Assembly: GCA_028687585.1 (NCBI GenBank) | Contig: JAQTZV010000012.1 | Span: 1 to 64,000 of the forward strand | Source: Desulfuromonadaceae bacterium | Lineage (GTDB): Bacteria > Desulfobacterota > Desulfuromonadia > Geobacterales > Pseudopelobacteraceae | Length of the DNA: 64,000 bases | Direction of reading: 5' to 3' | In this document: positions 1 to 7,919 of the stretch, one piece after another | How the letters are laid out: each line of letters starts with the position of its first letter | Position numbering within the stretch: the first letter of the stretch is position 1 | The notes under the pieces: generated by a model | Databases searched by the model: none | Told to the model about the DNA's origin: nothing | What the model saw: the letters and a program-made list of their open reading frames with translations, nothing else | Made by a program: the position numbers and the translations under genes

Positions 1-262
1 CTGTTGAATAAAGTGCTATTCAATAACAGGTGACAATAGAATTACAAGACTGATATTTTAAGTCGTTTTTATATAAATACCGGGGAGTTAGGCCACGATC
101 TCAGTCATATATAACGCTGCTTGCTATTTTTCTATTCAGGTCTTGTAGCGGCTGGGAGGGATTTGAGAGCAATTATGAATTATGAAGGATGAAGCGTGAG
201 GAAAGCAGACAGAAGGCTGAAGCCTGAAGGGGAAAGGCGAGTTTTGAGTGATTTGTGCAGGT
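1..262. other. Intergenic; hairpin and heptad-like repeats
   Basis: No convincing gene. Bases 1-30 contain an imperfect inverted repeat (GAATA, 6-base loop, TATTC, with further CTGTT/AACAG pairing around it), possibly the end of a transcript lying to the left. Bases 165-240 are a low-complexity run of TGAAGG-type units; a related run precedes the second HEPN copy at 1080-1125. These purine-rich runs sit just past the 3' ends of both HEPN genes and may be part of the duplicated unit's history. Confidence 0.4.
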
Positions 263-661
263 CTAAACCTGCTCCCCAGCCCAGGCGACAACCGCCTCGG
301 CGATACGCAGGCTTTCGAGAAACTCTTCCTGAGTGACAGGTTCAAACGGGCCGGGATAGCGGGCTTCGACGGAGTAATCGGTCAGAATGGCGGCTTCTTT
401 TACATCAGGGGGGAGGCTAATACCGTTCTGTTCCAGAGCGGTTAACAGCTCAGAAAGATCATGCACAAAGCGGAACTTGATGCCACGCGCCAGCAGTACG
501 GCTTTTAATGCCTTTTCCGCAGCTTGCTGAGTTTCAAAACAGAGGTCTTCCCAGTAGATTTCATCTGTTCTTGGCTGACGGGCTATCGCCAGATTGCTTT
601 TGGCCCGGTTCAGCCAATCAAGCGGCGTTCCCAATGACGATGCATCAGGCGGCATAGACAA
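263..661 (-). CDS. HEPN-domain toxin-like protein, copy 1
   Basis: A 132-residue all-alpha protein with the features of the HEPN family (HepT-like): an N-terminal W-L-x-x-A-x-x-x-L helix, the QQAAEKALKA helix at 46-55, and a conserved F-x-H-D-L stretch ending at H67-D68. HEPN proteins partnered with MNT nucleotidyltransferases are RNase toxins of type VII toxin-antitoxin pairs. The usual R-x4-6-H catalytic spacing is not exact here: R59 and H67 are separated by seven residues. The gene overlaps the upstream MNT gene by 17 bp, so the two are probably translationally coupled. The same protein is encoded again at 1144-1542. Confidence 0.8.
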   Translation of the reverse strand: MSMPPDASSLGTPLDWLNRAKSNLAIARQPRTDEIYWEDLCFETQQAAEKALKAVLLARGIKFRFVHDLSELLTALEQNGISLPPDVKEAAILTDYSVEARYPGPFEPVTQEEFLESLRIAEAVVAWAGEQV

Positions 662-968
662 TCCGTCCTTCGATCAGTGCGGGATGGATGACAAAACCCT
701 TGTTGTCGCGGTATGTTTCAATGTCCTCTTCAGTGACAACAACTATGTCGGCGGCAAAACCTACGCCCAACATATTACGGTAGATATTCTGTGTGGTCCG
801 GCGTCGATGGACCCCATTGGGCACCACCACCAGCAGGTCGATGTCGCTGTTAGCTCCCATATTACCCCGAGCAGCCGAGCCGAACAGTAAAACCTTCGTC
901 GGCTTAATAACTGAGAGAATCCTGCCGATAATCTCCTGCACTAAACTGTCGAGAACCTTTTTTGTCAT
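645..968 (-). CDS. MNT-domain nucleotidyltransferase antitoxin, copy 1
   Basis: A 107-residue minimal nucleotidyltransferase. It shows the polymerase-beta-fold signature G-S-x10-D-x-D (GSAARG followed by SDID, about residues 31-45), then the LLVVV strand. In the known MntA/HepT system the MNT protein AMPylates and silences the HEPN toxin; the arrangement here (MNT first, HEPN second, 17-bp overlap) is the same. The antitoxin role is inferred from family and context. Confidence 0.85.
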   Translation of the reverse strand: MTKKVLDSLVQEIIGRILSVIKPTKVLLFGSAARGNMGANSDIDLLVVVPNGVHRRRTTQNIYRNMLGVGFAADIVVVTEEDIETYRDNKGFVIHPALIEGRIVYAA

Positions 969-1143
969 AATTGTAACCTGCTTGCAGATTTATCGTTGAT
1001 AATCTAGCAAAGAATGCATGGGTCAGGCTTCCAAGTTGTCAAGATGAGAATTCGGGGGGCCATACGCAATTATTGAACAACAGGTTGAAGGTTGAAGGTT
1101 GAAGGCTGAAAGGGAAAGCAAGTTTTGAGTGATTTGTGAAGGT

Positions 1144-1542
1144 CTACACCTGCTCCCCAGCCCAGGCGACAACCGCCTCGGCGATACGCAGGCTTTCGAG
1201 AAACTCTTCCTGAGTGACAGGTTCAAACGGGCCGGGATAGCGGGCTTCGACGGAGTAATCGGTCAGAATGGCGGCTTCTTTTACATCAGGGGGGAGGCTA
1301 ATACCGTTCTGTTCCAGAGCGGTTAACAGCTCAGAAAGATCATGCACAAAGCGGAACTTGATGCCACGCGCCAGCAGTACGGCTTTTAATGCCTTTTCCG
1401 CAGCTTGCTGAGTTTCAAAACAGAGGTCTTCCCAGTAGATTTCATCTGTTCTTGGCTGACGGGCTATCGCCAGATTGCTTTTGGCCCGGTTCAGCCAATC
1501 AAGCGGCGTTCCCAATGACGATGCATCAGGCGGCATAGACAA
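1144..1542 (-). CDS. HEPN-domain toxin-like protein, copy 2
   Basis: Encodes the same 132-residue HEPN protein as 263-661, residue for residue, within the tandem duplication. It overlaps its own MNT gene by 17 bp in the same way. Family features and the unusual R59-x7-H67 spacing are as in copy 1. Both copies keep intact reading frames, so there has been no visible decay since the duplication. Confidence 0.8.
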   Translation of the reverse strand: MSMPPDASSLGTPLDWLNRAKSNLAIARQPRTDEIYWEDLCFETQQAAEKALKAVLLARGIKFRFVHDLSELLTALEQNGISLPPDVKEAAILTDYSVEARYPGPFEPVTQEEFLESLRIAEAVVAWAGEQV

Positions 1543-1849
1543 TCCGTCCTTCGATCAGTGCGGGATGGATGACAAAACCCTTGTTGTCGCGGTATGTTTC
1601 AATGTCCTCTTCAGTGACAACAACTATGTCGGCGGCAAAACCTACGCCCAACATATTACGGTAGATATTCTGTGTGGTCCGGCGTCGATGGACCCCATTG
1701 GGCACCACCACCAGCAGGTCGATGTCGCTGTTAGCTCCCATATTACCCCGAGCAGCCGAGCCGAACAGTAAAACCTTCGTCGGCTTAATAACTGAGAGAA
1801 TCCTGCCGATAATCTCCTGCACTAAACTGTCGAGAACCTTTTTTGTCAT
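1526..1849 (-). CDS. MNT-domain nucleotidyltransferase antitoxin, copy 2
   Basis: Second, identical copy of the 107-residue MNT protein with the G-S-x10-D-x-D active-site signature. Its upstream sequence up to about 1890 matches that of copy 1, so the promoter was probably duplicated too. Immediately beyond 1890 the sequence becomes unique and leads into the divergently oriented cluster starting at 2296. Confidence 0.85.
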   Translation of the reverse strand: MTKKVLDSLVQEIIGRILSVIKPTKVLLFGSAARGNMGANSDIDLLVVVPNGVHRRRTTQNIYRNMLGVGFAADIVVVTEEDIETYRDNKGFVIHPALIEGRIVYAA

Positions 1850-1890
1850 AATTGTAACCTGCTTGCAGATTTATCGTTGATAATCTAGAA

Positions 1891-2295
1891 AAAGACTAAC
1901 AGAACTTGCCATAAACATGAACAAAAATGTGAGTCCGACACTGGAGATATTCCGTATGTAATCTCCATACATAATTATGATCCGATTGTTCTAAGCCCTC
2001 TCATCTCCAACAGCACCCATGCATCTCAACCCAATCAACAAATTATCTCAACGATTCAACTGAATTCCTCACCCGTACTCTCTCCATTTTCATAATCATC
2101 AAAAGTACCTGTATTCCCTCTTGAATCCCCATTTTGATGGGAGTCTCTGCGAATTTACAGCCATCATTATCCATTCGCTAGCCCTGAAATGGTGCCTTTT
2201 CACGACTGTTGAGTTTGTTGGCATCCCAGGTGCTCTGTAACTGGTAAGAAGTTTCAGCCAGGGACAAGACCAATAGATTTGTCAAGGAGGGGGAC
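1891..2295. other. Intergenic region before the STAND cluster
   Basis: About 400 bp without a credible gene between the minus-strand HEPN/MNT copies and the plus-strand cluster. It is AT-rich up to about 2160. The only regulatory features I can support are the sigma-54-like element at 2218-2234 and the strong Shine-Dalgarno AAGGAGGGGG directly before 2296. Confidence 0.5.
2218..2234 (+). promoter_or_regulatory. Candidate sigma-54 promoter of the STAND cluster
   Basis: TTGGCATCCCAGGTGCT has GG at 2220-2221 and GC at 2232-2233, exactly 12 bp apart, and fits the TGGCAC-N5-TTGCW consensus with two deviations. It lies 62 bp before the first gene of the cluster. It is weaker than the sites at 31087, 56696 and 62361, and I found no enhancer-like dyad upstream. 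Confidence 0.4.
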
Positions 2296-2565
2296 ATGCC
2301 GAGAAGTGGCTGTTGCAGAAAAAAAACAAATCGCCGGCAAAAGTTGCAGCGGCTGGGATTAAAGATGCTGGCGACAATAGGCTATCTCGCCATCTGCCTG
2401 GCCGTTGGTGCTTCAATCCACTGGTACACGAACCGTCCGGTTGAACAAGTCCAATACAGCATGCCGATAGTTCAGGCGGAAGATGACGACTTTCGCTTGC
2501 TTGTCGAAATCGAGGAAGAGTCTGAAAACGATGAAGCCGTTGAGTTCTGTCAGATCACCATCTGA
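2296..2565 (+). CDS. Small single-pass membrane protein heading the cluster
   Basis: An 89-residue protein I do not recognise. The N-terminus is strongly basic (R/K-rich up to residue 24). One hydrophobic segment follows at about 25-43 (MLATIGYLAICLAVGASIHW), then a short polar linker and a very acidic C-terminus with E/D runs at about 63-83. By the positive-inside rule the tail would be outside the cytoplasm. The start is well supported by AAGGAGGGGG. It is the first gene of the same-strand cluster reaching to 15223 and could be a membrane anchor or the membrane-directed output of the system; that is inference. Confidence 0.65.
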   Translation: MPRSGCCRKKTNRRQKLQRLGLKMLATIGYLAICLAVGASIHWYTNRPVEQVQYSMPIVQAEDDDFRLLVEIEEESENDEAVEFCQITI

Positions 2566-2615
2566 ATTCAAACAGTGACTTTATTGACTAACAACAAAAA
2601 CCAAGGAGGCTAACC

Positions 2616-3539
2616 ATGAGCATGTGTGAAGAGAAAATCGCCATTGGCAAAAAACTGGTCTGGGCGCGTAAGCCATATCAGCCTGAAGACAATGTCATGA
2701 TCGAGTTTACAGGCCGTGAGGAGGAGCTGAAAATGGTCGCAGCAGCCTGGCTGTCCAGCATCAGTTCCCAGCCGCTTTCACCCTTGCTGGTCGGCCCCCC
2801 GGGGTGCGGCAAGAACCGCATTGTGTATGAGATGGCAAAAAGATGCGGGCTCGATCTCTACGTGTGTCAGGGATACGAGAACATCACCGCCGAAGAGTTG
2901 GCCTGCTCACTCCTGCCTGCAGACGAAGGGAACGGCAGGATCGATTATCTCATTTCTGCACTGGCTACCGCCATGTACCGGGGGGGAATCTGCTTTATCG
3001 ACGAGATCGGAAAATTTCCCGGCAAGGCCCTGTCGCTTCTGGCCAGTGTTCTTGATGATAGACGCTATCTGGACCTTGATCTGATCGGTGAGCGGATACA
3101 TGCTCATCCCCAGTTTCGCTTTATTTGCGCCACCAACAGTGAAGACATGGAAGGGCTTCCCGATTTTGTCCGCTCACGGCTTTTTCCACTTATCAGAATC
3201 GACAAACCGGTTCCAGAGTTGATCAATACCATGATCAGGAACCAGTTTCAGGGCCAGCAGCACGGTGTGGACAAACTTCTCAATTCATTCTGGAGACTCT
3301 GGGACAAAAACAGCAGCGAGGAGGATGCTCCAAGCCCTCGGGATGTTATCCAGATATTCTCTCTGGCAGACAAGCTGGCTGATTATGATGCCGATGGCGC
3401 CCGTTCCATCTCCACCACGCACCAGCTCGACATTCGGGAAAAGCCTGGACAGAGCGCCCGGAACACCAGGATCGCCCAGGTTCATCTCGAAAAGGCCCTG
3501 TTGCAGTTTCACGAAATGAGAGGTGATGTTCCATGCTGA
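2616..3539 (+). CDS. MoxR-like AAA+ ATPase
   Basis: A 307-residue AAA+ ATPase resembling the MoxR group. Visible motifs are an F-T-G-R-E-x-E entry at 31-37, Walker A G-P-P-G-C-G-K-N at 60-67, Walker B CFIDEI at 126-131, sensor 1 A-T-N at 172-174, and arginines at 187 and 189 where an arginine finger is expected. The residue after the Walker A lysine is Asn instead of the usual Thr/Ser, which normally helps coordinate magnesium. The start has AAGGAGG seven bases upstream. The stop overlaps the next gene by 7 bp, implying coupled translation. MoxR ATPases often act as chaperones that remodel or activate partner proteins; here the likely partner is the adjacent TraB-like protein. Confidence 0.85.
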   Translation: MSMCEEKIAIGKKLVWARKPYQPEDNVMIEFTGREEELKMVAAAWLSSISSQPLSPLLVGPPGCGKNRIVYEMAKRCGLDLYVCQGYENITAEELACSLLPADEGNGRIDYLISALATAMYRGGICFIDEIGKFPGKALSLLASVLDDRRYLDLDLIGERIHAHPQFRFICATNSEDMEGLPDFVRSRLFPLIRIDKPVPELINTMIRNQFQGQQHGVDKLLNSFWRLWDKNSSEEDAPSPRDVIQIFSLADKLADYDADGARSISTTHQLDIREKPGQSARNTRIAQVHLEKALLQFHEMRGDVPC

Positions 3540-5893
3540 CCGTTCCGTATCGTGGTCATACACTGATCGGGGTTCCGGCCATCCACAACCGTGCCGTCTT
3601 TGCCGAGATCGTCAATCGTAATTGTGCAGCCGGCGGTATGTGTCCCGAAGCTGTTGCGGTTGAGCTTGATCCGGCCGCTGTCTCCGCAGTCGCCGCCTGG
3701 CTGGCGGAGTTGGGTGTCATTGCCGGTTTGAAGCCACTTCCCTGCATGCTGGGACTCTCCCGCCAGAACAAGCGGATTCATCCTCAATTCTTGGAAGCAG
3801 CGTTGCATCTGCAGAAAACATCCGGCAAACAGCTTCATGAACTTCCTCCTGATCTTCTCTACCGGGAACTGGGTTATGCAGCCGTTTCAATCCTCTTCCT
3901 GTCTCCTGTTGACTCCATGATCGAGGCGATCCGCTGCGCTCTGGAAATGCAGATTCCACTCTACGGGATTGATATGGATGACTCTCCGGTGCTTATCGAA
4001 CGGGGGACCTGTACGATCAGGGATCTGGACGAAGCCCGCAGCAACTTCAAGGAATTTGTGCATCTGCACGGCGGATTGACAGACAGGTTTCGTGACGGTC
4101 ACAGTGATGTTCGACGGGAAACAGTCATGACGGCACGGCTGAAAAACCTTCTCCAGCGACATGACAGGGTGCTTTTTTCCTGCGGGCTCGGTCATTGGCG
4201 CAGCATCTGCCGGATGCTCTCAGACGAGAGCCTGCAACCGGCATATGAGGTGCCGCAACAAGGTCCAGTCGTCTATGATCGGATTCTGATTCATCCCCAA
4301 AAAGCGGCACAGCAGATGGATCTCTTCCCTGGTATCGCGGCTGCCTACGAAGCGTTGCGGCAGCCTGCTCACTCACGCACCGGCACACCTAATGATGTCG
4401 ATTTCCAGGAGCAGTTCCGTATCTGCATCAACAGGGCGTGCGACCGCTACTTTGACGTACTGAAAAAAGACGGCGGAAAGACGGATTCTCCTGAAAGCAG
4501 GCATGGATTTGGTTTTTTCAGTACATTTTTGGCAAATCATTGCCTGCTTTCACAGAGGAAGACCCCTGATCTGTTCACCACAATCTCTGTTGCCCGTTCC
4601 ATGATGCCTGGCGGATTCGTGGAGGCCCTGACTGAAAGTTTCATGGAATTTCCCTGGGTATCTCCATCTGACTTTCCGGATCTGCCGGTCATTGGTCCTG
4701 ACACCGGTCACAACGAGCAGAAAAGGGGTGGATCGCAACGGGTGGTTATGAAGACCCCCCTGGCAGAGCGGGACAATGATCGTATGGGGTACGAAAATTC
4801 AAAGCCGTTTCACGCATCTTCCCTGCATAGCCAGGAGGATCAGGATCTGTCCGCGTTCAAATGGCAGTGGCAGGATGAGCCTACTGTCACAAGCAGGGAT
4901 GACCATGATTATTGGTGCAACTACATCTGGCCACCAAATGAATACCTATTATTTGCGACGGTATATGAAGCGGTCAATGTTGCCAATGCCCGTTATTCGG
5001 AACGACGAACCGAACCTTTCCTTGATTCGATGTGTGACGGCATTGACCTGAAGGCATCGCTCCGCTCGGTTGTTACCGGCGAAAACCGTCTTTTCGTCAA
5101 GCGGACTTTGAAGAGAAAGTACCGGCCGGTAACGGGCGAGCCTGTGTCGCCGTCGTATTCCAAATATCTTGAGTTGCAACCGACGGTGTTTATTTTTTCC
5201 CGGGAAACATGTTCACGCGATTTCAAATGGGAATGTCTCAGGCCGGGAGACAGCGAGCTCTATCATGATCTTTCCACCCGTGGCAAAAGGCTCTTCAACA
5301 AGGTCACTTTAAATAAAGGAAATACCTTCATTTCAAGCATCCACTTCAGCGAACCGCTGCCAATTCCCAAGTATATGGAACCCTGGGTCAATAGCCTGCG
5401 AATGCTACAGGGATCGCTTTGCTTCGGCAATCCGTGTGTAAATTTCTATCAATCAGCTATCTGGCTTGAGAAGGGTGGATTCAGGTCATCCCCCATACTG
5501 CCGGGCTCAGGGAGTATCGGAGAACTCACCGACATGTATTGGGAGAGACATAATATCAGTATTGACAAGGATAACTGGCGCAACGCCCTGATCCTTATGG
5601 CGTTGCCTTATGCCATGAACACTCGCCGGGTTGTCGTGGTTGCTCCACAGGATTTTAAAATCAGCAAGGATGTCTACTCGCAGGCACGGCGCCACAAAGT
5701 GGAGATAGTCAAACTGCCGTTGTCGTATTTCTCTGCGGAAAGGATCGATCAGATCCGTCGGCAGTATTCTGTCAGGGCTTCTCAAGGGGGGAAGAGGTAC
5801 CCGCCCGAACTGGAACGAATCTTTGGCCACAATCAAAACACGTACCTGAATCTGCTGCCGCTGGAGATCAGGAAACAGACAAGGCCGAAATGA
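3533..5893 (+). CDS. Large protein with TraB/PrgY-like N-terminal domain
   Basis: A 786-residue cytoplasmic-looking protein without signal peptide or membrane segment. The first 240 residues resemble TraB/PrgY/GumN-type hydrolase domains: a strand plus G-V-P-A-I-H (13-18), the P-E-A-V-A-V-E-L-D strand (38-46), a G-I-D-M-D-D element (145-150) and a second G-x-G-H motif (F-S-C-G-L-G-H-W, roughly 216-223). Some TraB-fold proteins are metal-dependent peptidases. The remaining 500 residues are polar and match no domain I know. Large proteins of uncertain function commonly sit next to MoxR ATPases in predicted NTP-dependent conflict systems. The gene overlaps the ATPase gene by 7 bp. TraB assignment is moderate; the function of the C-terminal half is unknown. 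Confidence 0.6.
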   Translation: MLTVPYRGHTLIGVPAIHNRAVFAEIVNRNCAAGGMCPEAVAVELDPAAVSAVAAWLAELGVIAGLKPLPCMLGLSRQNKRIHPQFLEAALHLQKTSGKQLHELPPDLLYRELGYAAVSILFLSPVDSMIEAIRCALEMQIPLYGIDMDDSPVLIERGTCTIRDLDEARSNFKEFVHLHGGLTDRFRDGHSDVRRETVMTARLKNLLQRHDRVLFSCGLGHWRSICRMLSDESLQPAYEVPQQGPVVYDRILIHPQKAAQQMDLFPGIAAAYEALRQPAHSRTGTPNDVDFQEQFRICINRACDRYFDVLKKDGGKTDSPESRHGFGFFSTFLANHCLLSQRKTPDLFTTISVARSMMPGGFVEALTESFMEFPWVSPSDFPDLPVIGPDTGHNEQKRGGSQRVVMKTPLAERDNDRMGYENSKPFHASSLHSQEDQDLSAFKWQWQDEPTVTSRDDHDYWCNYIWPPNEYLLFATVYEAVNVANARYSERRTEPFLDSMCDGIDLKASLRSVVTGENRLFVKRTLKRKYRPVTGEPVSPSYSKYLELQPTVFIFSRETCSRDFKWECLRPGDSELYHDLSTRGKRLFNKVTLNKGNTFISSIHFSEPLPIPKYMEPWVNSLRMLQGSLCFGNPCVNFYQSAIWLEKGGFRSSPILPGSGSIGELTDMYWERHNISIDKDNWRNALILMALPYAMNTRRVVVVAPQDFKISKDVYSQARRHKVEIVKLPLSYFSAERIDQIRRQYSVRASQGGKRYPPELERIFGHNQNTYLNLLPLEIRKQTRPK

Positions 5894-5914
5894 ATTGTAA
5901 TGAAAGGAAAAAGT

Positions 5915-6937
5915 ATGAACACATCTATTCCCAACGATCTTGCTTTTGATGACGAACCGCTGGACGGTATTCTGTATGGTGCTGACTGCCCGGAAGCCAC
6001 TCCGGCTGACATCCTCGAACGCTGGCAGGGAAAATACGCTATGCCGCCGGAATCACGTGACGCGATATTGGCAATTTTGGCCAAAGAGCCGGAAAAAGGG
6101 TTGTCCCTGGAGAAGTGGCAACTTGAAAGCATTGTGGCGTACATGGAACGGTCTCTGACAGCCGGGGAGGTGGAGCATCCCCGTGAACTGATGAAGCTTG
6201 CCAGTATATGCCATGCGACTGGCCGTTTTGAGCAAGCAGAAATCGCCTATCGTCAGATACTGGAGTACAGAAATAGTACTGACCCACTGTTGGATGAAGA
6301 GCGCTGGCAGGCTATGAAAAATCTGTTCGGGCTTCTTAATCAGCTGGGCAGAACCAAGGAGGCACAGGAAGAGCGGATGGTATATGAAGGGGAGATGTTG
6401 CTTGCCGATAAAAAATGTAACGATCTAGAAATGGTCCGTTCCCTGGCTCGTGAACTATTTGTTTCCGAGAGACACGCCGACGCCGAAAGGTTATATCGAG
6501 GACTACTGGCTCAAAAGTTTCAGCTGCCAGGGACTTTAATTCATCTTGCACGTATTTTACTGATCCAGGATCGACTTCCTGAGGCGCGGAAAGCAATTGC
6601 CGACGCCTGGAAACTCCTGCGTAACCAGGATGTATGGGATGTGCCATTCTATGTCCTTCATCGTGTCATCTTTTTCAGGATCCTCTGTGCCATGCTGACG
6701 CGTGGGGACTACTCCCGTCAGGTTGCCCGATTGAAACGGGCATTACTGAAAAATTCCCTTCGGGAATTGTGGACTATTGAGCCGGTTATCATGCACTTCA
6801 AAACATATCTGCGCCCATCCGACCTGGATTTTCTGGTTGCATTGGCAGAGGCAATCAACTCGGCGGAAAACATGGACCGCCTGAATGTCTTTCCGGCTTG
6901 GGTTTCGCAGGATAGTGGATTGAATGACGGTCAGTAA
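5915..6937 (+). CDS. TPR-repeat protein
   Basis: A 340-residue helical protein with tetratricopeptide-like repeats, for example around A-x-x-C-H-A-T-G-R-F-E-Q-A-E-I-A-Y-R-Q-I-L, L-N-Q-L-G-R-T-K-E-A-Q and L-F-V-S-E-R-H-A-D-A-E-R-L-Y-R-G-L. I chose ATG 5915, which has AAAGGA six bases upstream, over the in-frame ATG at 5900, which has no ribosome site. The first 60 residues are acidic and not TPR-like. It probably serves as a scaffold or sensor linking the ATPase/TraB-like pair with the STAND proteins downstream; that role is inferred only from position. Confidence 0.65.
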   Translation: MNTSIPNDLAFDDEPLDGILYGADCPEATPADILERWQGKYAMPPESRDAILAILAKEPEKGLSLEKWQLESIVAYMERSLTAGEVEHPRELMKLASICHATGRFEQAEIAYRQILEYRNSTDPLLDEERWQAMKNLFGLLNQLGRTKEAQEERMVYEGEMLLADKKCNDLEMVRSLARELFVSERHADAERLYRGLLAQKFQLPGTLIHLARILLIQDRLPEARKAIADAWKLLRNQDVWDVPFYVLHRVIFFRILCAMLTRGDYSRQVARLKRALLKNSLRELWTIEPVIMHFKTYLRPSDLDFLVALAEAINSAENMDRLNVFPAWVSQDSGLNDGQ

Positions 6938-6974
6938 TACATCAGGGGTGAATCAACAACCAATGGGAGGAACC

Positions 6975-7817
6975 ATGTCAGACTACAATTCATGTCAGGA
7001 ATTCAGAGAGTTGGCAATTCTTAGAATTGAAAACAAATTGTCAGCAAGATATCAGGATATTGGTGATGAATACTGGCGCAGCGGCAATTATAATGCTGCA
7101 AAGTGGTCAGCCAGGGGTGGTTCTGCAGCAATAAATCTGCTTGAAAGTACCCATCCTATGCCTGACGAGACGGTGGATCATTACGCCGGTAGACTGGAAG
7201 AAGGTTTGCGGGTTCTCAAAGACAAGTTTTATCAGGATCCGGATGATGAAGACGGCTTTGCCACAGGATCAGTCGGTGATGTTATTTCCATGATCAAAGC
7301 ACTCCGCCATCAGATGGTAAATTCTGTTAATTCTGTAACTCAAATTGGTAAATATATTGGTCACATGCCAGATATAATCGCAGTATTGGAAGACGACGAG
7401 CGTAGAACTGAAGCATTACGTGATGAGATCATGAGACTTTTCCCTCAGTTAACTATGTCATTCTTCGATAACGCCCCAGACATGGTTGCATGGCTCAAAG
7501 ATAATCTGGGTAACGTACGGCTTCTCTGTCTTGACCACGATCTCGGTCCTGATCGCCAGCGGGATGGACAGGTCTTTGATCCGGGTATCGGCAGAGATGT
7601 CGTCGATTTTCTGGCGGTTCAAAAACCTTCCTGTCCGGTTCTCATCCACTCATCGAACTCAACTGCTGCTTTCGGGATGCAGTTTGCTCTTGAAACTGCC
7701 GGGTGGGTGGTGGAACGTGTGATCCCGATTGATGATCTCTTGTGGGTGAAAGCTCAGTGGTCTGGGCGGTTGGAAACACTTGTCAACTCGATTTCAGTTC
7801 TGGGTGAAAGCCATTAA
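6975..7817 (+). CDS. cREC-type receiver-like protein
   Basis: A 280-residue protein. The C-terminal half (about 134-265) is a receiver-like fold: I-I-A-V-L-E-D-D-E-R-R (134-144), the L-C-L-D-H-D-L-G strand (184-191) and I-H-S-S-N (234-238). This LDHD pattern, with EDDxRR at the first strand, is typical of the cyclic-phosphate-processing receiver family (cREC), not of phospho-acceptor response regulators. The N-terminal 130 residues are helical and unassigned. ATG 6975 is preferred because GGGAGG lies just upstream; an alternative ATG at 6924 overlaps the TPR gene. It may bind or process a nucleotide or RNA end, by analogy with cREC only. Confidence 0.6.
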   Translation: MSDYNSCQEFRELAILRIENKLSARYQDIGDEYWRSGNYNAAKWSARGGSAAINLLESTHPMPDETVDHYAGRLEEGLRVLKDKFYQDPDDEDGFATGSVGDVISMIKALRHQMVNSVNSVTQIGKYIGHMPDIIAVLEDDERRTEALRDEIMRLFPQLTMSFFDNAPDMVAWLKDNLGNVRLLCLDHDLGPDRQRDGQVFDPGIGRDVVDFLAVQKPSCPVLIHSSNSTAAFGMQFALETAGWVVERVIPIDDLLWVKAQWSGRLETLVNSISVLGESH

Positions 7818-7919
7818 ATAAAAGTTGAAAATGTTAGGATGGTGTCATGATTATGCATTTATTTTTTCACTGGTGCGTGTACTGTTTACGGCATTTATTT
7901 TGTGTTGTTGGGGGGGATT

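Larger units (their letters stand above)
248..1890. repeat. 881-bp tandem duplication of the HEPN/MNT module
   Basis: Bases about 248-1009 and 1129-1890 are nearly identical direct repeats, offset by 881 bp. Both encode identical HEPN and MNT proteins and share the promoter-side segment ending GATAATCTAG. I saw only a few differences, all at the 3' edge beyond the HEPN stop codon (for example TTTGTGCAGG versus TTTGTGAAGG). This points to a recent duplication. Confidence 0.95.

Noticed and set aside
594..890. Open frame opposite the HEPN/MNT genes, repeated at 1475-1771
   Set aside because: It is antisense to two recognised genes, is duplicated only because the whole unit is, and has no ribosome site or domain.
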